64,000 nt of DNA, taken from Aestuariivivens insulae. GTDB lineage: Bacteria; Bacteroidota; Bacteroidia; Flavobacteriales; Flavobacteriaceae. The notes under the pieces are model-generated. The model had not been told where the DNA came from. It searched no databases and was given only the letters and a program-made list of their open reading frames with translations. Below are positions 1 through 9,173 of this stretch, one piece after another (position 1 is the first letter of the stretch; each line of letters begins with the position of its first letter). Location: positions 89,421 through 153,420 of the forward strand of contig NZ_JAKMCS010000006.1 of assembly GCF_022662195.1 (NCBI RefSeq), in the 5' to 3' direction. The translations under genes were made by a program, and so were the position numbers.

Positions 1-300
1 ACTACCATCGTTTACTATAATAACATTGTAGTTTACATAGTGGTTGGATAAAAGCGACCTCACATTTTCAACCACGTTAAGACTTTCGTTATAGGCAGGG
101 GCAATAATAGTTATGGAAGGCGACATGGCAGAGGATAAAATATCCTTATAATGAACAAAACTGTTTTTTTTAAGGTATTCGAGTGTTTCCTTTCCTGAAA
201 TTATCGATAATATAATATAGGAGACAATAGCTAGGAAAGCATATCCAAAAAACAAGTAATGCAGTATTTGTAAAATGATTTTTACGGTACTAGTATCCAT
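1..300 (-). CDS. Glycosyltransferase family 2, N-terminal part (runs off window)
   Basis: The reverse strand gives 100 codons from an ATG at 300, open to the window edge. An N-terminal membrane segment (about residues 8-33) is followed by SITIIAPAYNES and YNVIIVNDGS, the start of the GT-A nucleotide-sugar binding fold of GT2 enzymes. A membrane-anchored processive or polysaccharide-type transferase is likely, but the catalytic part is outside the window. The start lies 2 nt after the stop of the HEAT-repeat gene and the run begins with a response regulator, so the three genes look like one operon. The substrate is unknown. Confidence 0.85.
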   Translation of the reverse strand, partial: MDTSTVKIILQILHYLFFGYAFLAIVSYIILSIISGKETLEYLKKNSFVHYKDILSSAMSPSITIIAPAYNESLNVVENVRSLLSNHYVNYNVIIVNDGS

Positions 301-302
301 AG

Positions 303-1406
303 TTATAAGGTGTTTACTAATTTTATCATGGACGAGTCTTTCTCGGTTGTGGTTGTTTCGCTCAATCCCATATATTTATCAATATTGATGGATTTCAATA
401 TTTTAAGGGCTAAAAGCTGGATTTCAAAGTTTTTATGGAACAGGTATTTTTCAACAAAAGGCTCGTCTGAAGGCATTACTAATTTCTCCAGCATACCAAA
501 GAAACAAATTTGCTCTTCTAAACTCAGGTCATTAAAGTTAGCCTTTAATAGTTCTTTGGCTTCAACGCCATATAGATGTGTTAATACCTGAATGGCAGAT
601 ATTCTAATTTGTTTTTTGGGATGCGCCAACAATTCCATTAGGGTGTCCTGGACTTCAAATTGATTATAGATTTGGGCTAATTTTAAGGCAAAGAGAACAA
701 CGGAATCATTGGTTGATTTTAACCAAGGTCTTATATCGCATATCTGTTGGTCGTCAAATTTCTGTAGGGTTTCCAATAATTGTATTTGGGCCCATTCCGA
801 AAGCGGAGTTGTTAAATTGTTTAAAAAGGAAAGCCCTTCAAATCTAAACAAACTCACTAAATACAGCTGTGTTTCTTTGCGTACTTCACTTCTTGGGTGG
901 TTTACAAATTTTGAAACTTTATGGTGCGCTTCATCAATTTTAAACCGTGTTAGTTCACCAATACCTTTGGCAATGATGTGCCAGCGTTTGCTTTCCAAGC
1001 GTTTTAGGGCATAATTTATTAGTCCGGTATTGTAATACAATTGTTTGATGGAGACAGACATTTCGCCTGACACTTCATTCATTAAGTTGTATAAAACGGA
1101 TATAATTATTTTTCGTTTGGACTTTATAGAAACAGATGCTTTTAACTTTTGAATGATGCTGTCTTGTAGTTCGTTAATTTTACCTGTTGTATCGCCAGAA
1201 TAAAGGTATTCTATAAGGTATGCTTCGTACTCGTTTTTAAATTGTGCATTGTCCTTATCCTTTTTTCTAAGGTGGAAACGCATTATTTTAAGATATATAG
1301 AAAGTAAAATAATGACAGATAGTAAGACACAACTTGCAATCCAAGCGACTTGAATTAACAAAGGAGATTCGTTAAAATTGGCTGAGAGGGGAAGGTTGTC
1401 TATCAT
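303..1406 (-). CDS. Membrane-anchored HEAT-repeat protein
   Basis: 367 residues. One strong hydrophobic helix (about residues 18-43) anchors the protein; a basic stretch (KIMRFHLRKKDK) follows, then an all-helical cytoplasmic region. HEAT-like repeats are visible from about residue 130 (for example ALKRLESKRWHIIAKGIGEL, HPRSEVRKETQLYLVSLF, AHPKKQIRISAIQVLTHLYG). HEAT arrays are protein-binding scaffolds and no catalytic motif is seen. It lies 25 nt downstream of the response regulator and 2 nt before the GT2 gene, so an adaptor role between signalling and the glycosyltransferase is a reasonable inference, not shown. Confidence 0.75.
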   Translation of the reverse strand: MIDNLPLSANFNESPLLIQVAWIASCVLLSVIILLSIYLKIMRFHLRKKDKDNAQFKNEYEAYLIEYLYSGDTTGKINELQDSIIQKLKASVSIKSKRKIIISVLYNLMNEVSGEMSVSIKQLYYNTGLINYALKRLESKRWHIIAKGIGELTRFKIDEAHHKVSKFVNHPRSEVRKETQLYLVSLFRFEGLSFLNNLTTPLSEWAQIQLLETLQKFDDQQICDIRPWLKSTNDSVVLFALKLAQIYNQFEVQDTLMELLAHPKKQIRISAIQVLTHLYGVEAKELLKANFNDLSLEEQICFFGMLEKLVMPSDEPFVEKYLFHKNFEIQLLALKILKSINIDKYMGLSETTTTEKDSSMIKLVNTL

Positions 1407-1431
1407 GAGGTGTGAGAGATGAAGAATTGAT

Positions 1432-1806
1432 TTAACTTATTGGTATTACTGTAAGTAACCGTTTTACTCTGATGACGAGTTCATTTGGGCTAAAGGGTTT
1501 GCCCATAAAATCATTAGCTCCCAAGTTGAAGGCTTTAAGCACCATTTCTTCTTGTCCTGCAGCCGAAAAAACAATAATGGGGGTGTCCATGTCAAGTTTA
1601 ATCCTTACGTGGCTAATCACTTCAAGGCCACTTATAAAGGGCATCATGATATCGGTTATAATAAGATCTGGTTCGTGTGTTTCAATAAGATCTAAGGCAT
1701 CTTTGCCATCTTTGGCCATGAATAATTCATAGCCTTCTTTTTCCAATCGAAACTTTAATAATAAGGAAAGTGTGGTATTGTCTTCGGCTAAAACAATTTT
1801 TTTCAT
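1432..1806 (-). CDS. Stand-alone response regulator receiver protein
   Basis: 124 residues forming a single REC domain with no output domain. The acidic pair is in IVLAEDN, the phospho-acceptor Asp is in DLIITDIMMP, the switch Ser is in IIVFSAAGQ, and the conserved Lys is in DFMGKPFSP. Such single-domain regulators act by protein-protein contact or in a phosphorelay. It is the first gene of the RR-HEAT-GT2 run and has a good candidate promoter about 100 nt upstream. No histidine kinase is in the window, so its partner kinase is unknown. Confidence 0.9.
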   Translation of the reverse strand: MKKIVLAEDNTTLSLLLKFRLEKEGYELFMAKDGKDALDLIETHEPDLIITDIMMPFISGLEVISHVRIKLDMDTPIIVFSAAGQEEMVLKAFNLGANDFMGKPFSPNELVIRVKRLLTVIPIS

Positions 1807-1900
1807 ACTCGTAGGTGTTAGTTAGTTCAAGCGATTTGGTTTCTAAAAATTAATGGTTGTTAATTCTTAGGGTTGGTTTGGTTCACGCCTTAAATCGGGT

Positions 1901-1931
1901 TAAAGATATAAAAAAATCGATGAAATGCAAA
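1901..1931 (-). promoter_or_regulatory. Bacteroidota-type promoter for the response regulator operon
   Basis: On the minus strand, TTTG (1928-1931) is followed after exactly 19 nt by TATCTTTA (1901-1908), one mismatch from the TAnnTTTG consensus. It lies about 95 nt before the regulator start codon. The rest of 1807-2167 shows no gene and no other recognised structure. Confidence 0.55.
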
Positions 1932-2167
1932 TATTTTAGTTAAAATGCATTAATAATTATGAAGAACTCTGAAGTGATGCGTGTTTACCAGTCCAAATTT
2001 TTACATGCTGTGGCGTGTATTTCTTTAAGAAGATGGGGTGATAAAAGCTATTTGGTCTGAAGGATTCGGATAAGCTATTGGTTAATATAAACTAATGAAG
2101 GTTAACGTTATTGAGTAGGGAAATTATTTGGTGGTCTTAATGGAGGTAACAATGGGTTGGGGTAAAA

Positions 2168-2205
2168 GAAAAAAAATCCCAGGGTGTTATATCTCCCTGG
2201 GATTT
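2168..2205 (-). terminator. Rho-independent terminator of the first beta-helix gene
   Basis: An 11-bp perfect stem (2174-2184 with 2195-2205, AAATCCCAGGG/CCCTGGGATTT) is followed on the minus strand by a T-rich run. It lies 50 nt after the stop of the gene ending at 2255. Confidence 0.9.
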
Positions 2206-2254
2206 GAGCTTGGTTTATCTTAACTTAAGGCTTTATTGCGTTACAATAAAGTTA

Positions 2255-5008
2255 TTATTCTCGAACCAATTTATGGGTCTCAACAGTAGTGTTGCCTATT
2301 AGCTTAAGGAAATAAATACCTTTGCTGTTTAAGGATTTAGGTGTTAAAGCAAATTCCTTTTTACCGTTAATATCCTTTTTGAATATGATGCGCCCAGAAA
2401 CATCAAATAGAACAGCTTCCTTAAACTCTTGTAATAGCTTAACCGTTATTTGTGATGAAAACGGATTGGGTGTAATTACTGTCTTAGATAATATAGTATT
2501 ATCTTGATTGTTAACCGCTACGGCCTCTGTTTTTGTATTGGAACCACTTCCTTTAGCTTGATTTCCAGATCCAGTGTAGGTTGTCCAGTTAATGTTGTCA
2601 TAAGTGATGGTATTGGTCTCGGTGTTGGGAGAAATATTTCTAAATGTTAAAATAAAATCACCTGTAACAGGGGTAGCAAGGCTATACGTAATGGTGTATT
2701 TTACACCATTTTTAGTGGACCGCTTTTCATCAAAAGAATCACTTTGCAGAACAGTTCCATTAGAATCACTAACAATAATTTCCATGGTTCTTGTGTTTTT
2801 TGAACCCCACTTTTTCATACAATCTATGGTGATTTCACTAACACCGCCAGATATAACAGAAGAGGTGATTTCCCCTCCAATGCCATTATTTGTCGATTTG
2901 CCTCCCATATACAGGCATTTTCCTGTGCCAAAATAAGAGGCACTCGTTTTCTTAACACCCTGTGAAAGCGTCCATGTAACATTATTGTCGCCAACAAAAG
3001 AATCAGGGCCCCAAGTATCATCGGCTGGAGAGTTTTCAAAGGTTTCAGTATATGTGGTTACTGATGGCGCTTCGGTTACTGTTACATTAGTAACATCTGT
3101 ATAATTACCATCGTTCGTGGTTACTGTAATTACAGCAGTCCCCACGGCTATTGCCGTAACCACCCCATTACTGTCTACCGTTGCTATGCTAATATCTGAG
3201 GAAGACCATGATACCGTTTTATTGGTCGCATGTAATGGGAAAACCGTTTCCGTCAAGTCCTGTGTGCTCCCTACTACTAAGGATGCCGTAGTTGGCGATA
3301 CACTTACACCTGTTGCAGGTACATTCGCTCCTCCGGTTACCCAATCAGGTAATCCCCCTTGTAAGCGATAAGCCAATTGTGCTTCATATAATGATTCTTC
3401 ATCAACATGGCTGCCTGGCGATTCATTTTCTTGATATTGATTAACTTCGGAAGACATGGTAAACCCTTTTAATCCGGAAATGATGGGCGTTATAACCTTA
3501 CCATAATTTGTTTCTGTATTAGGTCGCCATGATTTCACGTCCGTACTTTTGTAAGACACACCTTCAAAGTTCCAAAGCACCAGATACTTTAAATGATTGG
3601 GCAAAGCAGCGGTAGAGCCTCCCATGTTAAGAAAGAACCCGCCTTTGCAAACATCAAATAAATTGACCCTAGGCTGGCTCGCATGGGAATCCATACCAGA
3701 ATTCCCGTTCTGTGGAGACTCATTCCTCCATAGCACATTGCCTATTGAAACGGAATTGAGTCCACACCCATGCCAAATGCCTGTAGTAGCATCTATATTT
3801 CTTCCTACAAGGCACCTTGTTGCCGAATTGGTGCTAATATAATTATGCCCTGGGTTATTAACATACCTATTGTCCAACGCAGAACAGTAGGCCGAAAATT
3901 TAAATTGGGCCACTTGTGACATATCTGAAAATTCTACATTGGTGATCCAACCATTCACCACATGGTTAAACTGGATACCGCTCCACCCCGAGGAACTTAA
4001 ATAGGCATGTGGGCCACTTTTACTCTCATTAGGATACAATTCCTGTGGGGCCTGATGGTGCAAATGTTTCCATATAAAGCCCCCTGTATATTTTAAATCC
4101 TGTATCCCGACTTCTTCAAGGGCCTTAAAATTATTGATTTTCCAATTGTAAGTTGCATTAATTGCCCTATGGATGGGATCCTTAAATATAATGGTGTTGC
4201 CATTTATAGCAGCCACTTTATGGATTTCCCTTACTTCAACCCCATCGTTAACCATCTTTAGGTTTTGGGGCTGATAAAGGTCGGCCGTAGTATAAGGGTA
4301 CAATTCTTCATCGACAAAATTAGTATTTGTATTTTTAACATACAGTTCCACCCACTGCCCTACACTAATTCCTGAAGCGTCTGCCACCTCTACTGAATAG
4401 GTTTCCCTTTCGGCATCGCCAGTTACATCGGTAATATAATTATTTACGGAATCCTCGCCGTTCCAGAACAAAAATAAATAAGGACACACCCAATCATTGG
4501 TTGCCATATTGGGATGTGTGGTATTATCCTTTTGGTACAATTCGGTACCGTCAGATCCAGAGCCACTGCCCTTAATTACAATATTGCTTTTTGATATCCG
4601 TATCACCTCTGCTGGGTCGTCAACACTTGCGTCATTTACAATAAAACGCCCAGGGGGAAAAAAAACAATACCGCCATTGGGATTGGCCTCTGCTGCTGCA
4701 ATGGCCAATTTTATGGCTTCTTTGTCTGAAATTCCGTCATTGGCCACGGCTCCATAGGCTGCATCCGTAACATCATAAACCTGTTGCGTAAACGACGAAG
4801 GCAAACCAACCTCTCCATGTTGATATCCTGCAAAACTAAAATCGGGCAGCGTTGGTGTGTAGTCATTATTAGGATCGCTATCCTTTAAATTATCTTGTGC
4901 CGTTTTCCAGTTTTGATATAAAGCACTAGGGTTTTGGGCTTTTCCTTGGGTAAAAGCCAAGCTTAATAGCACAATAACAAGGTATTGTGCGATGGTAGTT
5001 TTTTTCAT
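2255..5008 (-). CDS. T9SS-exported pectate-lyase-fold (DUF4955-like) protein with BIG2 domain, copy 1
   Basis: 917 residues. An N-terminal signal peptide ends near QGKA. Residues about 75-560 form a right-handed beta-helix region: it starts with YGAVANDGISDKEAIKLAI and GGIVFFPPGRFIVN (Pectate_lyase_3 style) and later has MDSHASQPRVNLFD, typical of DUF4955-type proteins. A BIG2 Ig-like domain (about 570-650), a beta-sandwich module (about 655-815, from YTETFENSPADDTWGPD) and a C-terminal type A T9SS sorting domain (NPFSSQITVKLL to the end) follow. A role in binding or cleaving polysaccharide outside the cell is likely; the substrate cannot be read. A paralogue lies immediately upstream. No SusC/SusD pair is nearby. 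Confidence 0.8.
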   Translation of the reverse strand: MKKTTIAQYLVIVLLSLAFTQGKAQNPSALYQNWKTAQDNLKDSDPNNDYTPTLPDFSFAGYQHGEVGLPSSFTQQVYDVTDAAYGAVANDGISDKEAIKLAIAAAEANPNGGIVFFPPGRFIVNDASVDDPAEVIRISKSNIVIKGSGSGSDGTELYQKDNTTHPNMATNDWVCPYLFLFWNGEDSVNNYITDVTGDAERETYSVEVADASGISVGQWVELYVKNTNTNFVDEELYPYTTADLYQPQNLKMVNDGVEVREIHKVAAINGNTIIFKDPIHRAINATYNWKINNFKALEEVGIQDLKYTGGFIWKHLHHQAPQELYPNESKSGPHAYLSSSGWSGIQFNHVVNGWITNVEFSDMSQVAQFKFSAYCSALDNRYVNNPGHNYISTNSATRCLVGRNIDATTGIWHGCGLNSVSIGNVLWRNESPQNGNSGMDSHASQPRVNLFDVCKGGFFLNMGGSTAALPNHLKYLVLWNFEGVSYKSTDVKSWRPNTETNYGKVITPIISGLKGFTMSSEVNQYQENESPGSHVDEESLYEAQLAYRLQGGLPDWVTGGANVPATGVSVSPTTASLVVGSTQDLTETVFPLHATNKTVSWSSSDISIATVDSNGVVTAIAVGTAVITVTTNDGNYTDVTNVTVTEAPSVTTYTETFENSPADDTWGPDSFVGDNNVTWTLSQGVKKTSASYFGTGKCLYMGGKSTNNGIGGEITSSVISGGVSEITIDCMKKWGSKNTRTMEIIVSDSNGTVLQSDSFDEKRSTKNGVKYTITYSLATPVTGDFILTFRNISPNTETNTITYDNINWTTYTGSGNQAKGSGSNTKTEAVAVNNQDNTILSKTVITPNPFSSQITVKLLQEFKEAVLFDVSGRIIFKKDINGKKEFALTPKSLNSKGIYFLKLIGNTTVETHKLVRE

Positions 5009-5081
5009 GATTTTTAGTTTAGTTATACAAATGGTTAAATTTTTGTCGTTTAAAGATTGGAACTCAAAATTATTTTGGAGA

Positions 5082-5111
5082 GGGGTAAGCTGTTCATGTT
5101 CAGGGGGTAAA
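5082..5111 (-). promoter_or_regulatory. Candidate operator: TTACC direct repeats spaced 22 bp (copy 1)
   Basis: On the minus strand TTACCCC occurs at 5104-5110 and again at 5082-5088, 22 bp apart, with ATGAACAG between them. The same arrangement stands at the same distance (about 75 bp) before the paralogous gene. Two helical turns of spacing suit a dimeric regulator; the regulator itself is unknown. Confidence 0.5.
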
Positions 5112-5187
5112 TAGATCGGGTCTTTTTAACTCCTTTATTTTACTGGCCTAAATCGCTATTAAAGGATTTGGAAAAAAAGTAAAAAAC

Positions 5188-5216
5188 ATCGTTTATCGGA
5201 CTAAATGAAAGTTGTC
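5188..5216 (-). promoter_or_regulatory. Conserved 29-nt upstream block (copy 1)
   Basis: A 29-nt stretch that matches 8965-8993 at 26 of 29 positions and lies 180 bp before its start codon, against 181 bp for the paralogue. Surrounding sequence is much less conserved, so this looks like a retained regulatory site. Confidence 0.45.
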
Positions 5217-5294
5217 TTAAAGATTTAATCAACAATTTTAGCAGGGGTTAACTGTATAATTAGGTTAGTAAAGGCTATTGGTTATAGGAATAGG

Positions 5295-5330
5295 GAATAA
5301 AATACTCAGGGCGTTTTTAACGCCCTGAGT
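5295..5330 (-). terminator. Rho-independent terminator of the second beta-helix gene
   Basis: Perfect 10-bp stem ACTCAGGGCG/CGCCCTGAGT (5304-5313 with 5321-5330), 7-nt loop, followed on the minus strand by ATTTTATT. It separates the two paralogues, so each probably has its own transcript. Confidence 0.88.
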
Positions 5331-5388
5331 TTTGAGTTTAGTTATATTTTTATAAGCAATGATATAACTGTATTGTTATAAAAAGCAA

Positions 5389-8300
5389 TTATTTGTGAAT
5401 CAATTTATGGGTCTCAACAGTATTAGCTCCTATAAGCTGAAGGAAATACATCCCTTTACTGTTTAAGGATTTTGGTGTTAGAACAAATTCCTTTTCACCG
5501 CTAATGTTTTGTTTGAATACGGTACGTCCAGCCACATCAAAAAGAACAGCTTCATTGAATTCCTGGGATAACTTAACTATAATATATGTTGAGAATGGAT
5601 TTGGCGCAACGATTGTCTTAGACAAAGCGACAGGGTTTTGGTCGTTAATTGCTTTATGTGTCTTCGAACCACTTCCTTTAGCCGACGACCCTGACGTGTA
5701 AGTAGTCCAGGAAATATTGTCTATGCCTACCGGGGCGCCTACAGACGTAACGGGAGATATGTTCCTAATGGTAATGGTATAATCGCCGCTAATGTTCAAC
5801 ACACTTGAGGGAACCGTAACCGTATACAGTACATTCTGGGTACTATTAACTGGTGAAGTATACTTTAAGTTTCCATTAATTAATACCTCAATCTGCCTGC
5901 CTTCTGTTTCATATAGGTTCTTACAGTCGAACGATAGGGCGCTTATGCCATCTGACAATGTTGAGGACGTAATTTCACCCCCAATGCCACCGTTTGCCTT
6001 TTTTCCTTGTACGTATATAAACTTTCCATCCATATAGTTCAAATTTGATTGCTTTACTCCATCGGATGATGTCCAAGTCAGACCATTCATATAGCCTGTT
6101 ATCGTCGCTGGGCCCCAAGCTTCAGATCCAGCAGAATTAACAAAGGTCTCATTATAGGTTTTTTCGCTAACAATTACCGTGCGAGCTACCTGGGTAGCTG
6201 CATTGCCCGAAATGTCACTTACATTATAGGTTACCGTATAAGTGCCTGCTTTGTTGGTATCTACGGGGTTTACCGTAACAATTTCAGTTGTAATATCTCC
6301 ATCCAGATTATCATCGGCAGTGGCTCCGGCATCACTGTAGGTGTCTCCTATTGTTAAGTTTACTGTTTGAGAGCCCAATAAGGTGATTTCTGGAGGTGTA
6401 AGGTCTTTTGGAGTCCACGCAATATTATCAATGGCTATTGAGTTACCTGCTGTATCATCCGAAATATTTCTAATGGTTATGGTAAAATCGCCAGTAATAT
6501 CTAATGTAGGTACAACAACTGCATAAATATTACCATGAGTACTAGGAGTACTTGTATGTACAGAGGTTCCATTAATAAGTACTTCGATGATCCTATCAAC
6601 ATTATTGGGCCATAGATTCTTACATTCTATGGATAAACCAATTATCCCCCCATGTATGGTAGAGGAAGTGATTTCTGCACCAATACCGTTATTTTTTCTT
6701 TTGCCCTCCATGTATATGTTCTTACCACTATTTAGATATATTCCACTTGTTTGTTTAACGCCTTCAGATGTGTTCCATGTAACATTATTGTCTCCAACGA
6801 AAGAATCAGGCCCCCAAGAAGTATCGGCTAGGGAATTTTCAAAAGTTTCTATCTTTCCCGCTTCCAATGTTACAGCTGTTACAGAAGCAGCATCAGATAC
6901 AGTCCCTGAATATATTGTCTTTACATAAAAGGTATGGCTAGTCTCTGGCACTAGGGCATTTGGTGTAAAGGTTGTCTCCGAAAAATTGGAATCTGTTAGT
7001 AGCGTAGTACCGTCAAACACTTGGTATTTTGTTTCATTGCCAATGGAGGCATCCCACGTTAGTTTTACTGAGGTTGGGGTTATTTCGCTTGCTGTTAAAT
7101 TTGTTGGAGTAGCAACCCAACTAGGTAATGTCCCCAAACGATAATTTAATTGGGTTTCATATAAAGATTCTTCATCAACATGAGTGCCTGGGGATTCGTT
7201 TACTTGATACTGGTTAGCTTCAGTAGACATGGTAAACCCCTTTAATCCAGAAATGATGGGCATTATAACCTTGCCATATTTTGTGTCGTTATTAGGGCGC
7301 CACGATCTCACATCCGTACTTTGGTAAGACGTACCTTCAAAGTTCCAAAGCACCAGATACTTTAAATGATTGGGCAAAGCTTTAACATTGCCTCCCATGT
7401 TAATAAAGAATCCGCCTTTGCAAGCATCATATAAATTGGCCCTGGGCTGGCTTGCATGGGAATCCATACCGGAATTCCCATTCTGTGGATTCTCATTTCT
7501 CCATAGTACATTGCCTATTGAAATGGCAGAGAGCCCGCAGCCATGCCATATACCATCGGTGGTACTATCTATATTCCTGCCAATAAGACATCCTGTAGAC
7601 GAATTAGCATTAAAAAAAGTATGTCCTGCATTCCCTGTATATTTATTATTCAACGCAGAACAGTAGGCCGAAAATTTAAAGTCTGCCACCTGCGACATAT
7701 CTGAAAATTCTACATTGGTAATCCAGCCATTCACTACATGGTCAAACTGGATACCGCTCCACCCCGAGGAACTTAAATAGGCATGTGGCCCACTTTTAGC
7801 CTCGCCAGGATACAATTCCTGTGGCGCCCGATGGTGCAAATGTTTCCATATAAAGCCCCCTGTATATTTTAAATCCTGTACCCCTACTTCTTCAAGCGCC
7901 TTAAAATTATTGATTTGCCAATTATAAGTCGCCTTAATAGCTCTATGAATAGGTTCCTTAAATGTAATTGTATTGCCGTTTATAGCAACCACCTTATGGA
8001 TTTCCCTTACTTCAACCCCTTTATTTACAATATCTAAATTTGTGGGACCATAAAGGCTATCTTTAGTGTAAGGTGACAATTCCTCATTTACGAAGGTAGT
8101 ATCCGTGTTCTTAACATACAGTTCTATCCACTGCCCTACGGTAATTCCTGAAGCGCTTGCCACCTCTACTGAGTATGTTTCCCTTTCGGCATCGCCAGTT
8201 ACATCGGTGATTTTAGTATTTGCGGAATCCTCGCCGTTCCAAAACAAAAACAAGTAAGGGCACACCCAATCCTTGGTTGCCATATCTGCATGTGTGGTAT

Positions 8301-8784
8301 TGTGCTTTTGGTACAATTCTGTACCTCCTTCTCCAGAGCCACTGCCCTTAATTACAATATTGCTCTTTGAAATTCTTATCGCCTCACTGAGGTTATCTAC
8401 AAGGCTGTCATTAACCACAAAACGTCCTGGAGGAAAGAAAACAATACCGCCATTGGAATTGGCCTCTGCAGCGGCAATAGCCTTTTTTATGGCTGCTTTA
8501 TCTGAAATGGTGTCATTAGCGACGGCACCATAGGCTGGATCGGTAACATCATAAACGTCTTGCGTAAACGACGATGGTAAGGCATCCTCTCCATGATGGT
8601 ATCCTGCAAAACTGAAGTCGGGCAGTGTTGGGGTATAATCGTTATTGGGGTCACTGTCCTTTAAATTATCTTGTGCCGTTTTCCAGTTTTGATATAATGC
8701 ACTGGGGTTTTGGGCTTTTATCTGGCTAAAAGCTAAGCTTAGTAACACAATAATAGCATATTGCGCGTAGATAGTTTTTTTCAT
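5389..8784 (-). CDS. T9SS-exported pectate-lyase-fold (DUF4955-like) protein with Fn3 and Ig-like domains, copy 2
   Basis: 1131 residues, paralogous to the gene at 2255-5008. Signal peptide (cut near QIKA) and beta-helix region (about 75-555; YGAVANDTISDKAAIKKAI, GGIVFFPPGRFVVN, MDSHASQPRANLYD) closely follow copy 1. The middle differs: a fibronectin III-like domain (about 560-645), a beta-sandwich module (from IETFENSLADTSWGPD), an Ig-like DUF5011 domain (PPEITLLGSQTVNLTIGDTY) and a second beta-sandwich module (from YNETFVNSAGSEAWGPA). It ends in the same T9SS sorting domain (NPFSTYIIVKLS). Near-identical nucleotide stretches (for example about 7330-7380 against 3557-3607) suggest fairly recent duplication or gene conversion. 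A surface or secreted polysaccharide-active role is inferred. Confidence 0.8.
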   Translation of the reverse strand: MKKTIYAQYAIIVLLSLAFSQIKAQNPSALYQNWKTAQDNLKDSDPNNDYTPTLPDFSFAGYHHGEDALPSSFTQDVYDVTDPAYGAVANDTISDKAAIKKAIAAAEANSNGGIVFFPPGRFVVNDSLVDNLSEAIRISKSNIVIKGSGSGEGGTELYQKHNTTHADMATKDWVCPYLFLFWNGEDSANTKITDVTGDAERETYSVEVASASGITVGQWIELYVKNTDTTFVNEELSPYTKDSLYGPTNLDIVNKGVEVREIHKVVAINGNTITFKEPIHRAIKATYNWQINNFKALEEVGVQDLKYTGGFIWKHLHHRAPQELYPGEAKSGPHAYLSSSGWSGIQFDHVVNGWITNVEFSDMSQVADFKFSAYCSALNNKYTGNAGHTFFNANSSTGCLIGRNIDSTTDGIWHGCGLSAISIGNVLWRNENPQNGNSGMDSHASQPRANLYDACKGGFFINMGGNVKALPNHLKYLVLWNFEGTSYQSTDVRSWRPNNDTKYGKVIMPIISGLKGFTMSTEANQYQVNESPGTHVDEESLYETQLNYRLGTLPSWVATPTNLTASEITPTSVKLTWDASIGNETKYQVFDGTTLLTDSNFSETTFTPNALVPETSHTFYVKTIYSGTVSDAASVTAVTLEAGKIETFENSLADTSWGPDSFVGDNNVTWNTSEGVKQTSGIYLNSGKNIYMEGKRKNNGIGAEITSSTIHGGIIGLSIECKNLWPNNVDRIIEVLINGTSVHTSTPSTHGNIYAVVVPTLDITGDFTITIRNISDDTAGNSIAIDNIAWTPKDLTPPEITLLGSQTVNLTIGDTYSDAGATADDNLDGDITTEIVTVNPVDTNKAGTYTVTYNVSDISGNAATQVARTVIVSEKTYNETFVNSAGSEAWGPATITGYMNGLTWTSSDGVKQSNLNYMDGKFIYVQGKKANGGIGGEITSSTLSDGISALSFDCKNLYETEGRQIEVLINGNLKYTSPVNSTQNVLYTVTVPSSVLNISGDYTITIRNISPVTSVGAPVGIDNISWTTYTSGSSAKGSGSKTHKAINDQNPVALSKTIVAPNPFSTYIIVKLSQEFNEAVLFDVAGRTVFKQNISGEKEFVLTPKSLNSKGMYFLQLIGANTVETHKLIHK

Positions 8785-8859
8785 GATTTTGAGAGTTTAA
8801 TTAAATGAGAGTATAGTTTTTGATATCTGCAAGTTAGGAACTCAAGATTGTTTTACAGG

Positions 8860-8889
8860 GTGGTAATCTGTTCATCTACAAGGGGTAAA
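8860..8889 (-). promoter_or_regulatory. Candidate operator: TTACC direct repeats spaced 22 bp (copy 2)
   Basis: On the minus strand TTACCCC (8882-8888) and TTACCAC (8860-8866) repeat at 22 bp with ATGAACAG between, 76 bp before the start codon. This mirrors the site at 5082-5111. Confidence 0.5.
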
Positions 8890-8964
8890 CAGGTCTAGGG
8901 TTTAAAACTCCTTATTTTTTGTGGACTAAAAAATCACTTCAATCAAAAAAAGAAAAGAAAAACT

Positions 8965-8993
8965 ATCGTTTATTGGACCAAATGAAAGTTGTG
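8965..8993 (-). promoter_or_regulatory. Conserved 29-nt upstream block (copy 2)
   Basis: Matches 5188-5216 with three substitutions, at nearly the same distance (181 bp) from its start codon. Of the remaining sequence to 9369, only a degenerate REP-like repeat (9174-9332) was recognised. Confidence 0.45.
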
Positions 8994-9173
8994 CTTAGAA
9001 TACAAAGAGCAATTGTTGATTGGGATTAAAATACCATTTGGATATGAAAGGTCATTTGGGCTTGGTTATTAAAGATTAAAAACCTTTTTTGTTATTCGTA
9101 ATGAGGGTAAGTAGAAAGTTAATATGAGAAAGGGAAAACCTTGGGTGTAATCAATAGACGTTTACGAGAAATT

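Noticed and set aside
2604-2936. Plus-strand open frame inside the first beta-helix gene
   Set aside because: It lies wholly within a well-supported minus-strand gene and has no family motif; a shadow frame, like several others antisense to the long genes.
5009-5388. Small gene between the two beta-helix genes
   Set aside because: No frame with a plausible start is present; the region is explained by a conserved promoter region and a terminator.
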